A stretch of DNA of 33,128 nucleotides from COE1 sp965114465 (GTDB taxonomy: Bacteria; Bacillota; Clostridia; Lachnospirales; Lachnospiraceae), in the NCBI GenBank assembly GCA_965114465.1, contig CBCOYO010000018.1, positions 1-33,128 on the forward strand, in the 5' to 3' direction. This document shows, piece after piece, positions 7,298 through 17,103 of the stretch. The position numbers and the translations under genes are program-made. Below the pieces are notes generated by a model. That model saw only the letters and a list, made by a program, of their open reading frames with translations. It made no database searches and was not told the origin of the DNA. Positions within the stretch are counted from its first letter, which is position 1. Each line of letters begins with the position of its first letter.

Positions 7298-8746
7298 TTA
7301 TGCCTCGTATTCGCCCCGAATATCGCCTACTGGCGGCTCTATTGGATATTTCCCTGTAAAACAGCCTGTACAGATCGGCAGCCCTTTTACCATTTCCGTA
7401 AGACGTTCTAACGCAAGATATCCCAAGGAATCCGCACCAATTATTTTCCGAATATCGTCTACTGTCTTATTGTATGCAATTAACTGCTCCCGTGCAGGAA
7501 CATCCGTTCCAAAGTAACATGGCCACAAAAACGGCGGTGAACTAATACGCACATGCACCTCTTTTGCACCGGCTTCTCGTAGCATTCTTACAATTCTGTC
7601 CGAAGTTGTTCCCCGCACAATCGAATCATCAATCATAATCACACGTTTGCCGTTCACGGCTTCTTTTAATACATTCAGCTTTACACGCACGCCAGACTCA
7701 CGATTGCTCTGCTTTGGCTTAATAAATGTTCTGCCCACATATCCATTTTTCACAAAAGCAGTGCCATACGGTATACCAGATTGCAACGAATATCCCAATG
7801 CCGCAGCGTTGCCCGATTCCGGCACACCTACCACCAGATCCGCCTCCACAGGGCAATCCATAGCAAGAAACCGCCCTGCTTGAATCCTGGACGAATAGAC
7901 GCCGACACCATCAATCGTGCTGTCAGGTCTTGCAAAATAGATATACTCAAAAATACATCTTGCTTCCTCATTTTGAGGCAGCGCGCGCGACAAATCCGAA
8001 ACAATCCCTTCCTCTGGCGTAATTGTTACAGTTTCACCGGGAAGCACATCCCGCACAAACTCTGCGCCAATGGTATCCAATGCACAGGACTCTGATGTAA
8101 TAATATAACTGTTTTCCCGCTTTCCAATGCAGAGGGGCTTAAAGCCATAAGGATCTCTTGCGCCTATCAACTTCCTTGGACTCATTACAACAAGCGAATA
8201 TGCCCCCTCCAACTTGCGGCAGGCTCTGTTTACTGCTTCCTCCGCCGTTTTTGTCTGTAGACGTTCCCTTGCGATATGATATGCAATAACCTCTGAGTCA
8301 ATCGTTGTCTGGAAAATTGCGCCCGTGTACTCCAAGTCATGCCGCAGTACATCAGCATTAATTAAATTACCATTGTGTGCCAGTGCCAATGTACCTTTTA
8401 CATAGTTTAAGACCAGCGGCTGTGCATTTTCCCGCGTAGAAGCACCAGCGGTGGAATAGCGCACATGTCCCACGCCGATATCTCCCTTCATGGCATCCAA
8501 TCCCTCTTGAGTAAACACTTCATTTACCAGTCCCATTCCTTTATAGGAAGTCACTTTTCTCTTAGGCCCGCCTGTTTCACTTACTGCAATGCCGCAGCTT
8601 TCCTGTCCCCTATGCTGCAGCGCAAACAGCCCATAGTAGATTGTGGAAGCAATATCTCTGCCGTCAAAATCATAAATGCCAAAGACGCCGCATTCCTCTT
8701 TTAGTCCTGTTTCCTCCAGCCTGCTTCCTAAATTCTCATTATACAT
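7298..8746 (-). CDS. purF: Amidophosphoribosyltransferase
   Basis: PurF catalyses the first step of purine synthesis, PRPP plus glutamine to phosphoribosylamine. The 482-residue product begins with a short leader ending in EE before C19 of ECGVFG. That pattern indicates a cleaved propeptide that exposes the nucleophile cysteine, as in the Bacillus enzyme. The PRPP loop VIMIDDSIVRGTTS is complete. Cysteines in ARCIFEYIYF, WPCYFGTD and ICTGCFTG match the [4Fe-4S] ligands of the oxygen-sensitive class. The start at 8746 follows a GGAG. An in-frame extension upstream runs into the N gap and is not needed for a full-length protein. Confidence 0.96.
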   Translation of the reverse strand: MYNENLGSRLEETGLKEECGVFGIYDFDGRDIASTIYYGLFALQHRGQESCGIAVSETGGPKRKVTSYKGMGLVNEVFTQEGLDAMKGDIGVGHVRYSTAGASTRENAQPLVLNYVKGTLALAHNGNLINADVLRHDLEYTGAIFQTTIDSEVIAYHIARERLQTKTAEEAVNRACRKLEGAYSLVVMSPRKLIGARDPYGFKPLCIGKRENSYIITSESCALDTIGAEFVRDVLPGETVTITPEEGIVSDLSRALPQNEEARCIFEYIYFARPDSTIDGVGVYSSRIQAGRFLAMDCPVEADLVVGVPESGNAAALGYSLQSGIPYGTAFVKNGYVGRTFIKPKQSNRESGVRVKLNVLKEAVNGKRVIMIDDSIVRGTTSDRIVRMLREAGAKEVHVRISSPPFLWPCYFGTDVPAREQLIAYNKTVDDIRKIIGADSLGYLALERLTEMVKGLPICTGCFTGKYPIEPPVGDIRGEYEA

Positions 8747-8780
8747 AAATCTCCGCAATCCTTCCCGTTTTCCGTCCGCA

Positions 8781-8880
8781 NNNNNNNNNNNNNNNNNNNN
8801 NNNNNNNNNNNNNNNNNNNNNNNNNNNNNNNNNNNNNNNNNNNNNNNNNNNNNNNNNNNNNNNNNNNNNNNNNNNNNNNN
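8781..8880. other. Assembly gap of 100 N
   Basis: Exactly 100 N stand between purC and purF. This length is a common placeholder, so the true size is unknown. The gap hides the last codons of purC and the purC-purF spacer. Confidence 0.98.
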
Positions 8881-9689
8881 ACAACCTCCTCCGGCAGCAG
8901 ATAATCACTGTCTGGATTTGCCTTCAGCCAATCCCTTACATACTGTTTATCAAACGAAGGCTGTCCCTTGCCTGCCTCGTAGCCCTCAAGCGGCCAAAAA
9001 CGGGAGCTGTCTGGCGTTAACATTTCATCCCCAAGCACAATCTCGCCTTGCTCATTTAACCCAAATTCAAATTTTGTATCCGCAATAATAATGCCTTTGC
9101 TTAATGCATATTCTGCACATTTTTTGTAAAGCGCAATGGTTACATCCCTTATTTTTTCTGCATACATACGTCCTTTTTCGGGATAAAGCTTCTCTAACAC
9201 CTCTATACTTTTCTCAAACGAAATATTCTCATCGTGCAGTCCAATTTCTGCCTTTGTGCTCGGCGTATAAATCGGCTCTGGAAGCTTCTCAGATTCCTTT
9301 AAGCCCTCTGGCAGTTTTATGCCGCATACAGTGCCATTTTCCTGATAGCTTGCCCAGCCGCTGCCCGTAATATAACCGCGCACAATACATTCAATTGGCA
9401 GCATTTCTAACTTGCGGCACATCATGCTGTTGCCATCAAACTGCTCCTTCTGGAAAAATTCAGGCATATCCTTTACATCCATGCTAATCATATGATTGGG
9501 CACTACATCTTTTGTAAAGTCAAACCAAAATTTTGACATCTGCGTAAGAATTGCACCTTTATGCACAATTTTATTCTTTAAAATCACATCAAATGCAGAT
9601 ATTCTGTCTGTTGCAACAAGAATTAAGCTATCCCCATTGTCATATATCTCACGTACCTTGCCCTCTTTAATTGGTTTAAATTCTTTCAT
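8881..9689 (-). CDS. purC: SAICAR synthetase, C-terminus lost in gap
   Basis: PurC couples CAIR with aspartate using ATP to make SAICAR, the substrate of PurB. About 269 residues are visible, from KEGKVREIYDNGDSLILVATDR (nucleotide loop) through IVRGYITGSGW and IIADTKFEFG to LTPDSSRFWP and DYLLPEEV. The family form of about 290 residues would need only about 20 more residues, which fall into the N gap. It is the first gene of the operon; GGGAG lies 9 bases before the ATG. No PurR box or purine riboswitch is apparent in the short leader, which instead carries AT-rich 16-bp repeats. Confidence 0.96.
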
Positions 9690-9710
9690 CTTTATTTTCT
9701 CCCTTCTAAT

Positions 9711-9770
9711 TTAAAATACCTTAATTTAACTATCTTATTAAAACATCTTATTTAAAACATCTTGATTTAT
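9711..9770. repeat. AT-rich degenerate repeats of about 16 bp before purC
   Basis: AAAACATCTTATTT and AAAACATCTTGATTT stand next to each other, preceded by weaker copies (AACTATCTTATT, AAATACCTTAATTT). They fill the leader between the coiled-coil gene and purC. Possible roles are regulator binding or slippage; no clear promoter was found among them. Confidence 0.5.
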
Positions 9771-9807
9771 AAACTTTCTCAAAGCTTCCAAATCTCCTGC
9801 TTATGCG

Positions 9808-11031
9808 CTAATCATTGAAATCCTCATCATAATTATTTGTTGGCTGATATGACAAATCCTTTTCATAGCTAGATACCAGCTCCAAGATTCTTTTTGCATA
9901 CTCAGGATATTGATTGACAATATCTTTTACCTCATCCTGTGCCTCCTGCGCCGCTTTTGCATTGTACTCCATTTGTTTCCTTAACTTCTGACGACGGATA
10001 ATCAATCCATGACGAATTTCAACCATTTCCTTATTGTCAATTAACGCCTCTGCTTGGTGAAGCCAAATATTCGGATCTTGGATTCTGCATTTGCGCAGCA
10101 TTTTCACAAGAGCCGTTTGATGGTGATCCATATCCAACTGCATCTGGCGTTCTTGTTCCCGCTGTATATTTTCCGCTAAATATTTATCCCATAATTTTTT
10201 TAACTCGCCAGAGCTGTCAACGTCATATTTCACATATAAATACTCTAACAAGTTTGTATTGTTCACATAGCGGATTTTAACAGTATTCTGCAAAAGCACC
10301 AAACGGTTAATTGCATTGTCCACACGGAGCAATTCTTTCTGTGACTCGTGAAACTTTACATACACTGTTGTTAAGGTAATTGCTGCGATTAAAACGGCAA
10401 TCACATATCCCAACTGTACATCCAAATTCCACATAGAACTGATAACCGCCAGTAAAACAATTAAAAACAGCATTGCTCCGGTACAAATCACCGCAATTCC
10501 TTTCATATTAGTCTGCGAAGTTGTCAGCTCGTTTTTGCGGAAATAATAGGCATGTTTCTCGCCGTCAAGCCTGCCCAAATCTTTTTTTACAAGCACTTGA
10601 TAATCCTCTGCCTGCCGCAGCCGCTCATACCCCTCTGGCATATATTGTTCCATACGCTCCATACGCAGATATTCCTCATTGGTCATTATCATTCTTTTTT
10701 CACGGAGTTTCTCTTTATTGCCCTCCAATTCGACAATTTTTTTCGCGTACTCCCGCAGTTGGTTCTTCATATCGTCAGGGAGCGCCTCGATTTCCTCCAT
10801 ATCGGTAAGATAAGATGTAACTAGATTGTATACACCGCCAAGTGTTTCCAATTCCTTGGACGCCTCCGCCATCTGCTCCATACAGGCGGTTACATAATCT
10901 TCACGCTGTTGGCTGTCATGGATATCAACATCATCACGTTTTAGACTTGCCTCCTCCCATTCTGGACGGTAAACTTCTTCCTCCTCCTCTTTCCGCCGAA
11001 AAAAACCTTTTACTTTCCCCAGTAATCCCAT
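9808..11031 (-). CDS. Coiled-coil protein with two membrane helices, last gene of the DUF5717 operon
   Basis: I do not recognise a named family. The 407-residue product starts with a short amphipathic, basic segment (GLLGKVKGFFRRKEEEEE). A long charged helical region, probably coiled coil, follows to about residue 175. Two adjacent membrane helices lie near 179-200 and 206-226 with a tight turn. A second helical region runs to the acidic C-terminus (NNYDEDFND). Both soluble ends should face the same side, probably the cytosol. ATG 11031 is chosen because AAAGGGG stands 11 bases ahead; an earlier in-frame start at 11109 would overlap the TPR gene and adds an unlikely tail. It is the only member of the operon with membrane segments and so is the likely anchor. 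Confidence 0.8.
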   Translation of the reverse strand: MGLLGKVKGFFRRKEEEEEVYRPEWEEASLKRDDVDIHDSQQREDYVTACMEQMAEASKELETLGGVYNLVTSYLTDMEEIEALPDDMKNQLREYAKKIVELEGNKEKLREKRMIMTNEEYLRMERMEQYMPEGYERLRQAEDYQVLVKKDLGRLDGEKHAYYFRKNELTTSQTNMKGIAVICTGAMLFLIVLLAVISSMWNLDVQLGYVIAVLIAAITLTTVYVKFHESQKELLRVDNAINRLVLLQNTVKIRYVNNTNLLEYLYVKYDVDSSGELKKLWDKYLAENIQREQERQMQLDMDHHQTALVKMLRKCRIQDPNIWLHQAEALIDNKEMVEIRHGLIIRRQKLRKQMEYNAKAAQEAQDEVKDIVNQYPEYAKRILELVSSYEKDLSYQPTNNYDEDFND

Positions 11032-11080
11032 ATACAATATAACCCCTTTCCAATAAAACCCGTTTTCCTCTGCTGCAATT

Positions 11081-11914
11081 CTACACTTGGGTTTGGTGCT
11101 TATAATCACGCTTTAGCTGCCGCAGAAGCGCGCCTGCCATTTGATAATATTCTTCTGTCTGCCCCTGATCCCGATATGTAAACAACTCTGTCAGCATTGC
11201 TTTCTCCTTTGATGTATGCCACCGCTCCTCCACACGGGCACACTGTTCCTCTATTTCCCGAAAATCCTCCTCCCAGTCAGGATTTTCCCGTTTAAAGCTT
11301 CCATATACATAATCGGACATGGATCTTCTGCACGCCAAAATATATGCAAGTCTTGCCTGTCTGTCCGGATAAAGCCGATACGATTCATAATAGAAGTCCG
11401 CCGCCTTGCTGTATGCAAAATCCATTGCATAGATCGTCGCAATATTATAGTAAAGCTGCGCCCTTGCCAGATTATCGCGCTTAGGCAGATAATCCAAAAG
11501 CTCCGAATAGATAATTAGCGCCTGACGATAACGTCCCTGTTTATAGAGATATTCCGCCTGTTTCCGATATCGATCGGTACTAGATAAATTCGCCTGTTCT
11601 TTTAGGATTTGCTCAATCCGTTTTATGGTACTCTCGTCATACATATTTGTTCTTTCGAGAATTGTTGTAACAAAAGACGCCGCAGACATCCGTTTTCTAA
11701 CAAAAATCTCCAATTCCTCTGCTAGTTCCGTAAGTCCGCACTCCAATTTAATCCACCGCACCAACTCCGCCGTCACAATCGAATCATCCAGCAAATATAC
11801 TTTATCCATAAAATAATAACACAATTCCTCTATAGAATACAGAGAAATATCAGAAATTTTGACATAATACGGTGTTTTTGCATAGTTTCCTACACATAAG
11901 CATACATTATTCAT
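11081..11914 (-). CDS. TPR-containing protein of the DUF5717 operon
   Basis: The 277-residue soluble protein has an N-terminal helical domain of unknown type (about 1-105). TPR-like repeats follow at about 113-200, visible as YRKQAEYLYKQGRYRQALIIYSELL and LYYNIATIYAMDFAYSKAADFYYESYRLYP-like blocks with the W/Y-G-Y-A-A pattern. The C-terminus is charged and helical. TPR domains bind short peptides or other scaffolds. Its position between the actin-fold protein (17-20 bases upstream) and the membrane protein suggests an adaptor. The ATG at 11914 has GGGAG 7 bases before it; the TTG one codon earlier is less likely. Confidence 0.8.
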   Translation of the reverse strand: MNNVCLCVGNYAKTPYYVKISDISLYSIEELCYYFMDKVYLLDDSIVTAELVRWIKLECGLTELAEELEIFVRKRMSAASFVTTILERTNMYDESTIKRIEQILKEQANLSSTDRYRKQAEYLYKQGRYRQALIIYSELLDYLPKRDNLARAQLYYNIATIYAMDFAYSKAADFYYESYRLYPDRQARLAYILACRRSMSDYVYGSFKRENPDWEEDFREIEEQCARVEERWHTSKEKAMLTELFTYRDQGQTEEYYQMAGALLRQLKRDYKHQTQV

Positions 11915-11934
11915 CAAAGAACTCCCATTTCAAG

Positions 11935-13263
11935 TTATTGAAATTCCAGCGGAAGACACTCCCGCCAGACCTGCCCCGTAGAAGGAAAAATTTCCCCAAA
12001 TCCTTTATCCCGAATCTCTATCTGCACAAACTGCGCATCCTCCATAAAGAATAAAAGCCCCACACGGTTTGTCTTATTCCCTCGTACCGTCAGCCCTTCC
12101 AGCGATATCTGCGCAATCCTTACCTTGCCGCCGTCCACGGGCGAAATCACCAGTGTAATAGTATTATTTTTCACCAGCATTACGTCCAATTCCATTTTGG
12201 CATCATACCAGTTTGTCCCTGCGTGCAGAATCGGCAGGTAAATTTCCTCGCGCCCTTTATCGCATTTCATACCAATATTTGCGCGTAATTTATCATCAGA
12301 AAGATATACATAAGATGTAGAAAGCGTCGAGGGCATTACACGCTCTCGCGCACCATAACATGCACCCTTACTAAACAGATTACTTCCTTGAAAAACACGC
12401 CTGTTGCGGCACATATATTTCAGTGATTCCTGACACCAATCTTTTGAGAAATAATCTCCCAGAAGGAAAATCGACGACACAAGCTGCTCCTCACATTGTC
12501 TTGTCGTTATCTCCAGAAGCGTTGTGTCAAGCTGCTTGAAAAAATCCGCCTGCGCCTCCTCTGTCATTTCTGAAGTATCCAACATTTTCATCTGCGGATA
12601 TTCCTCCATTGCAATAAAACAGGCAACTGGATTTGTTTTGCGGTTCATCTGAAGGCTGTAACTTGTGATACCATCTTTTCCATAATCATACAATAATACA
12701 TTGTGCACCCACATTTCCTGCGGCTGATGTATCATATATTGAAAGAAACAATCTTCATGACTAAGAAAATATATCTCCATTTTCTTAGAGCGCATACGCC
12801 CTGCCGCCTTACGGATTATATGCATCAGCGCCGGCTTCATCTCCTTCATGGTAAACGCAATTGCGCAGATATCTTCTACTTTAATATACGCCGCCAAAAG
12901 TGCAACCGCTTTGCGCATATATAATTCCAATAGCATTTCCGCATTGTATTCATCCTCCTCGATACAAATGCTTCCATTCTGCTCCGCAAGCAGCAGCAAA
13001 TCCTGCACCAACGTCCCTTGTCCATCCTGCGCCGCTTTTTGCGCATCTTTCCCAATCAGCCAAGTTACCGTTTTCTCATCCTCTGGTATGCGGCAAAGCA
13101 CCGTTGGAATATTATACTGTTCCTCACCGACTACCATACTCAGCGTATCTGGCATACTTTGATCCACTCTGCAATAACTGATCTGCGAAAAATCATTCCA
13201 CAAGTCAAAGCCAATCACTACTTTATTCTTTTTTGTCAGCTCTAGTGCTTTGTCAATAAACAT
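11935..13263 (-). CDS. Actin/Hsp70-fold ATPase-like protein (DUF5716 family, from memory)
   Basis: The 442-residue protein has the layout of the actin/Hsp70 superfamily. A phosphate-1-like loop sits near the start (VVIGFDLWNDFSQISY, D20). A phosphate-2-like strand-turn is at about 189-202 (VLLYDYGKDGITSY). An adenosine-side strand is at 262-270 (VSSIFLLGD), and LFSKGACYGA (296-305) recalls the AxKGAA helix of DnaK. A beta-rich C-terminal region follows, as in Hsp70 substrate domains. Usual glycines and threonines of the phosphate loops are altered, so ATP hydrolysis is uncertain. Three in-frame ATGs occur; I prefer 13263 because TGGAGG stands 11 bases before it, whereas the GGAGG lies inside the longer version. 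Its first codons are duplicated 52 bp upstream. Confidence 0.75.
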   Translation of the reverse strand: MFIDKALELTKKNKVVIGFDLWNDFSQISYCRVDQSMPDTLSMVVGEEQYNIPTVLCRIPEDEKTVTWLIGKDAQKAAQDGQGTLVQDLLLLAEQNGSICIEEDEYNAEMLLELYMRKAVALLAAYIKVEDICAIAFTMKEMKPALMHIIRKAAGRMRSKKMEIYFLSHEDCFFQYMIHQPQEMWVHNVLLYDYGKDGITSYSLQMNRKTNPVACFIAMEEYPQMKMLDTSEMTEEAQADFFKQLDTTLLEITTRQCEEQLVSSIFLLGDYFSKDWCQESLKYMCRNRRVFQGSNLFSKGACYGARERVMPSTLSTSYVYLSDDKLRANIGMKCDKGREEIYLPILHAGTNWYDAKMELDVMLVKNNTITLVISPVDGGKVRIAQISLEGLTVRGNKTNRVGLLFFMEDAQFVQIEIRDKGFGEIFPSTGQVWRECLPLEFQ

Positions 13264-13310
13264 CGCAGCCATAACCTCCATTTTTTGTCAGCGCTAATAC
13301 TTTGTCAAAA
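13229..13310. repeat. 52-bp-period duplication over the DUF5716 start
   Basis: On the minus strand GACAAAGTATTAGCGCTGAC, upstream of the gene, is matched 52 bp later by GACAAAGCACTAGAGCTGAC within its first codons. The following run of A is also repeated. The upstream copy is out of frame with the gene. It looks like an old local duplication that created or moved the start region. Confidence 0.6.
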
Positions 13311-13322
13311 AAAATCCGCCAG

Positions 13323-16300
13323 TTATATTACATGAAACAATTCCCGTGCACAAAAATCCTGATACAGATATTCTTCTGTCAACTGCTCCGCTGTCGCCTC
13401 GTCCTGCATACTGATTCCCACCATAATATCATTCAACAGATCAAAGCGTCCCTCCTGGGTTGTTTGTGTCCGATCGTTTTCGCTTTGAAAATCACCGAAA
13501 ATCGTGTCACTGTGTGTAATATGCTCTTGCACGCCCGCCCCCTCCTCTGCATAAGTTTCCGTAATATAATACTGCAGTGCTTCTCCGTGGAAAAGTTGAA
13601 ATGCGCTGACATAAATCCCCTCGTACATCTCCCGCATTTCCTGTATTTCATAATGCTCCGCACTTGTTTGCTTCTCCTCCTGCGAACGAAAATCCAGTTT
13701 TTCATCACCAAAATCATCTAAAATATAGTGAATACACACTCTTGTTTCCGGAACTGTCCGATATTCCACAAAAAATCGGTTTCTAAAATAATGCAGTTCC
13801 GGCACAATATCCGCAAGGCTTGGATAAAAGGAAAAATACTTGTCCTCACGCAAAAGCTCCTGCACCAGCAAATTAACCCCCTGCCGCGGCAGGATCTCCA
13901 AAAAATCCTGATTTTCAGAGGCATATTTTAAAATAGCAAGCTTGCAGCCCCTATCACGCAGCCTGTTTTGACAATATTCTGCAAACATACAGTCAAATAC
14001 ACCGCGATGCAAGATTGCGCCCTGCACAAAATATCCATAAGCCGATTCTTTTAGCAGCGCTTCCACGAGCGCCCAGTCCCTGTCCGGATATTTTGCATAG
14101 ATAAGCAGGATTTCATCTTTCTCCGGCACCGACACTCCTGTGTAAGATATCTGTTTTAAGATCCGGTGCATAATATCTTTGGTATCAAGTTCCAGTTCAA
14201 TTGCAGACTTCCAAAGATTCCGCAGTTCCGTTGTCCGCCCCTCATAGTGAAGCATTAAATAACGCAGGATATTTTCATCATATTTCATGCTGACATAAAT
14301 ATAATGTGCCACATTTATCAGAAATTCTTCACAGCGAAACTGCTCTGATGTAATATGTTTGCTGACCAGCCGTGCAAGTGATTTATGATTAATTCCTGTC
14401 AGCCCATAATGCCGCATCCAAACATATGCTTTATCAAACATCCCCCGTGACACCATAAAACGGATAAATTCTGCACGCTCCTGCGACTCCATTTCCTCCG
14501 CGTCAATATCTTCCAAAAACGCATCCAACTCGCCAATCATATCATTATCATAATAAAAGCGCAAGAGTCTTGTCCGAATTTCCCTTTTAAAACTCTCTAC
14601 TACCTGCGGCGATTCTGCGAGATTTTTAAACCGTCTGACATTCTCTGGCGTAATTGTAATATAATTTTTATCAATTTCGCTTAAATAAATATCAAAGNNN
14701 NNNNNNNAAGCTTAACCGCCCCTGCATATATCCACTAACATAGGAAATCATTTTTTCTGGTTCCATTAGCTGATAATTTTCAAAGGGAATGCTTTTAGTA
14801 AAGCGATTACCGTTCTCATCCTGCAAAAACAGCTTATACTCGCTGCCGTAAATTGGTATCATGCAGACGCCATTCCCTACAGGATAGGAACTTTCACCAT
14901 TAATTTTCTCATGAATCACCACAATATTTCTGACACGTGGATCTTCTATATAAATACGGTGCATAAACAATAGCGGCGTAAAATCGTATGCAGCGTCACC
15001 GCTTACCATCTGCGGCACAAGCACACGCCGATACAAATACGCAAGATTTTCATTGATATGCCCCGCACGAATCTGATCGACCACAAACCGTTCAATCGCA
15101 ATCCGATAGCTTGACACCAAATCAGAATATTTCTCGCTGTTGCGCATAATATATGCATATAAAAACGCATTTAAGATATAATTTAGTGAACTTTGATAAG
15201 CAAAGTACATCAACACCATGCGCGGGATTTCAAATCCTTTTTTCTTAGGTCTGCCGCTTTTGTCCAATTCCAGCGACATCATATAATATTCATACAGCTT
15301 CGTCACGCGAACAGAATACGCTACACCAAGCGCATACCATTCAAAATACGCTGCACCTTTTTTATCCCCTATAATTAGCAGACGGCAAATTGCTGCGACT
15401 GTCTGCGGCGATTTGCTCACTTTATAAACTTCACATAAAATACGAAATAAAAGCGGGGAATATTCTCTTTTTCTTGCCGCAAGATATTGAAGCTGCTCCA
15501 CCAAATCACTGTGCAGCACATGATTTCTAGCACCATTCCATAAAACCATTTCCTCAAAAGTACTTAGCCGCAGCAAAAATGTTGGATTTTCCTGCAAAAG
15601 CAGCACTGCCTCGCAAAACATAACAGGACTGGTACAGCCGTTTTGAAACAATTCCTCCAAAAACTGCCATTTATACTCGCTGCTTCTAATATAGCGGTCT
15701 TCAAGATGCATTAAAAACCACGCAATCCACCAATCTTGAGGATGATTGGCATAAATCGACTGTATCTCATCAACAACACCTGTTATATAATCTTCATCCC
15801 GATTAAACAGCGTTGTCAGATATAGATAATAACAGCGTGTCACAGCAGGAATTCCTTCACCCATCATCCAATGCGCCAAATTATCCAAATACCACTTCGC
15901 TTCATTAAAACGTTCTCTTGTAATCAGCACCTGTGCCTGATAAAGCTGTACCATAACATCTTCTTCGTCCAAAGCACGCAGATTCTCAACTTCACGCGCA
16001 ACATCATCAACCCATTGATCCCGTGTACATTTCCCATACCGCATTTTAACGTAATATTTCGTTAAGTTTAACAGCGACTGATTGCGCATACGCTCGACGG
16101 TACGCCGCTGTGTTTCCTCCTCCATTAAGATATCCACCGGAATGCGATATATCTTACACGCATTATAAAATACAATACAGCCGTTATTCATCCCTTGATG
16201 AAGCTGGGAAGCATCAATATCAAATGTAAAATTACAGATGTTATTTTCAAAATCCGCCTCTGTCAGCATATCCGTCGGAATACAGATAAATTTTCCCTCT

Positions 16301-16956
16301 ACTGCTATCCGTAGCTGTGTATACCCCCAGCCATTTCTTGTAATACAGATAGTACGCGAAATGCTATCCTGCACATCCTCTAAGATAAACCCCTCAATAT
16401 CAAACTGAAATTCCAATATCGTCTTCTTATTTACTTCAATCAAAAACTCTTCTACATTCTGCTGATTTCCAGAATGCCGCGACAATCCAATATACGATAA
16501 CAGCGCGTTTTTATCATTTTTGGGAATTATCGTGCAAAATTCTGGGGAATAGAACAATGCAACTGCTTCTTCCCAATTTGCCTTTGCTAAATTGGTAAAA
16601 TGAAACAAGTTTTTTACAATGCCAAGGGAACATTCCAACTGTGGCTTTTGTATCGTTATCCGAAATGGAATCGTATATTCACCACAATTGCTGATAATCA
16701 CAAATTCACCACGAATAATACTGCCAGCCTCCGTATTTGCCGCATTAAAGAAATATTGTACTACAAATTCTTGCCCTTGAAAATCAAGCAACTGCAAGTT
16801 CATTCTGGTATCTGACGAATAAATTTTCCCTTCTGCATACTTGTCTGTTGCTTGTATGGTAAAGCTGCCTTCTATTATTTCTTCCGGCTTTGCTGACAGT
16901 TCAAGGCTTTCGCAGGAAATTTCCAAATAGCGCACCTGCCCCCTATTGTCCCTCAT
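13323..16956 (-). CDS. Giant DUF5717-type scaffold protein (about 1,210 residues), interrupted by a 10-N gap
   Basis: Two long open stretches, one on each side of the N run at 14698-14707, belong to one gene. The frame of the 3' part stays open right up to the gap, and the 5' part meets a stop only if exactly ten bases are missing. The N-terminal 270 residues are beta-rich, with repeated Ig-like strands (YLEISCESLELSAKPEEIIEG type). A long series of helical, TPR-like repeats follows (AQVLITRERFNEAKWYLDN and similar), then an acidic C-terminal part with LFHGEALQYYI. No signal peptide or membrane helix was seen. From memory this architecture and length match DUF5717 proteins of Lachnospiraceae, function unknown. 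AAGGAAG lies 7 bases before the ATG, and a good promoter lies at 16990-17018. It heads a four-gene operon. Confidence 0.8.
14698..14707. other. Short assembly gap of 10 N inside DUF5717 gene
   Basis: Ten N break the gene. For the two flanking frames to join, the true number of missing bases must be a multiple of three, so ten is a placeholder. Confidence 0.95.
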
Positions 16957-16989
16957 TGTTTCACTTCCTTAAAAAACGCATTATTTTTT

Positions 16990-17018
16990 AGTATACCTCA
17001 TTTGTTGACATAAGACAA
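16990..17018 (-). promoter_or_regulatory. Promoter of the DUF5717 operon
   Basis: On the minus strand TTGTCT lies 17 bp before TATACT (5 of 6), 33 bases ahead of the start codon and just after the ilvE terminator. No other strong promoter was noticed within the four-gene run, so the genes are probably co-transcribed. Confidence 0.7.
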
Positions 17019-17036
17019 CACCAAAAACGAAAAAAG

Positions 17037-17070
17037 AGGCTGCCAGAAAATAAACATTTGCAGACAGCCT
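17037..17070 (-). terminator. Family B hairpin B2, ilvE terminator
   Basis: On the minus strand AGGCTGTC pairs with the inverse GGCAGCCT, followed by CTTTTTTC. It lies about 34 bases after the ilvE stop. The arm CAGAAAATAA matches the arms of the hairpins at 28796 and 32410. Confidence 0.85.
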
Positions 17071-17103
17071 TTTCTTTTAATTATAAACATTTGCTTAGAT
17101 TTC

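Noticed and set aside
9690..9807. Purine riboswitch or PurR box before purC
   Set aside because: No matching conserved core could be found; only AT-rich repeats are present.
9808..16956. Known anti-phage defence system
   Set aside because: No nuclease, helicase, methylase or recognised defence domain is present, and the neighbours are housekeeping genes.
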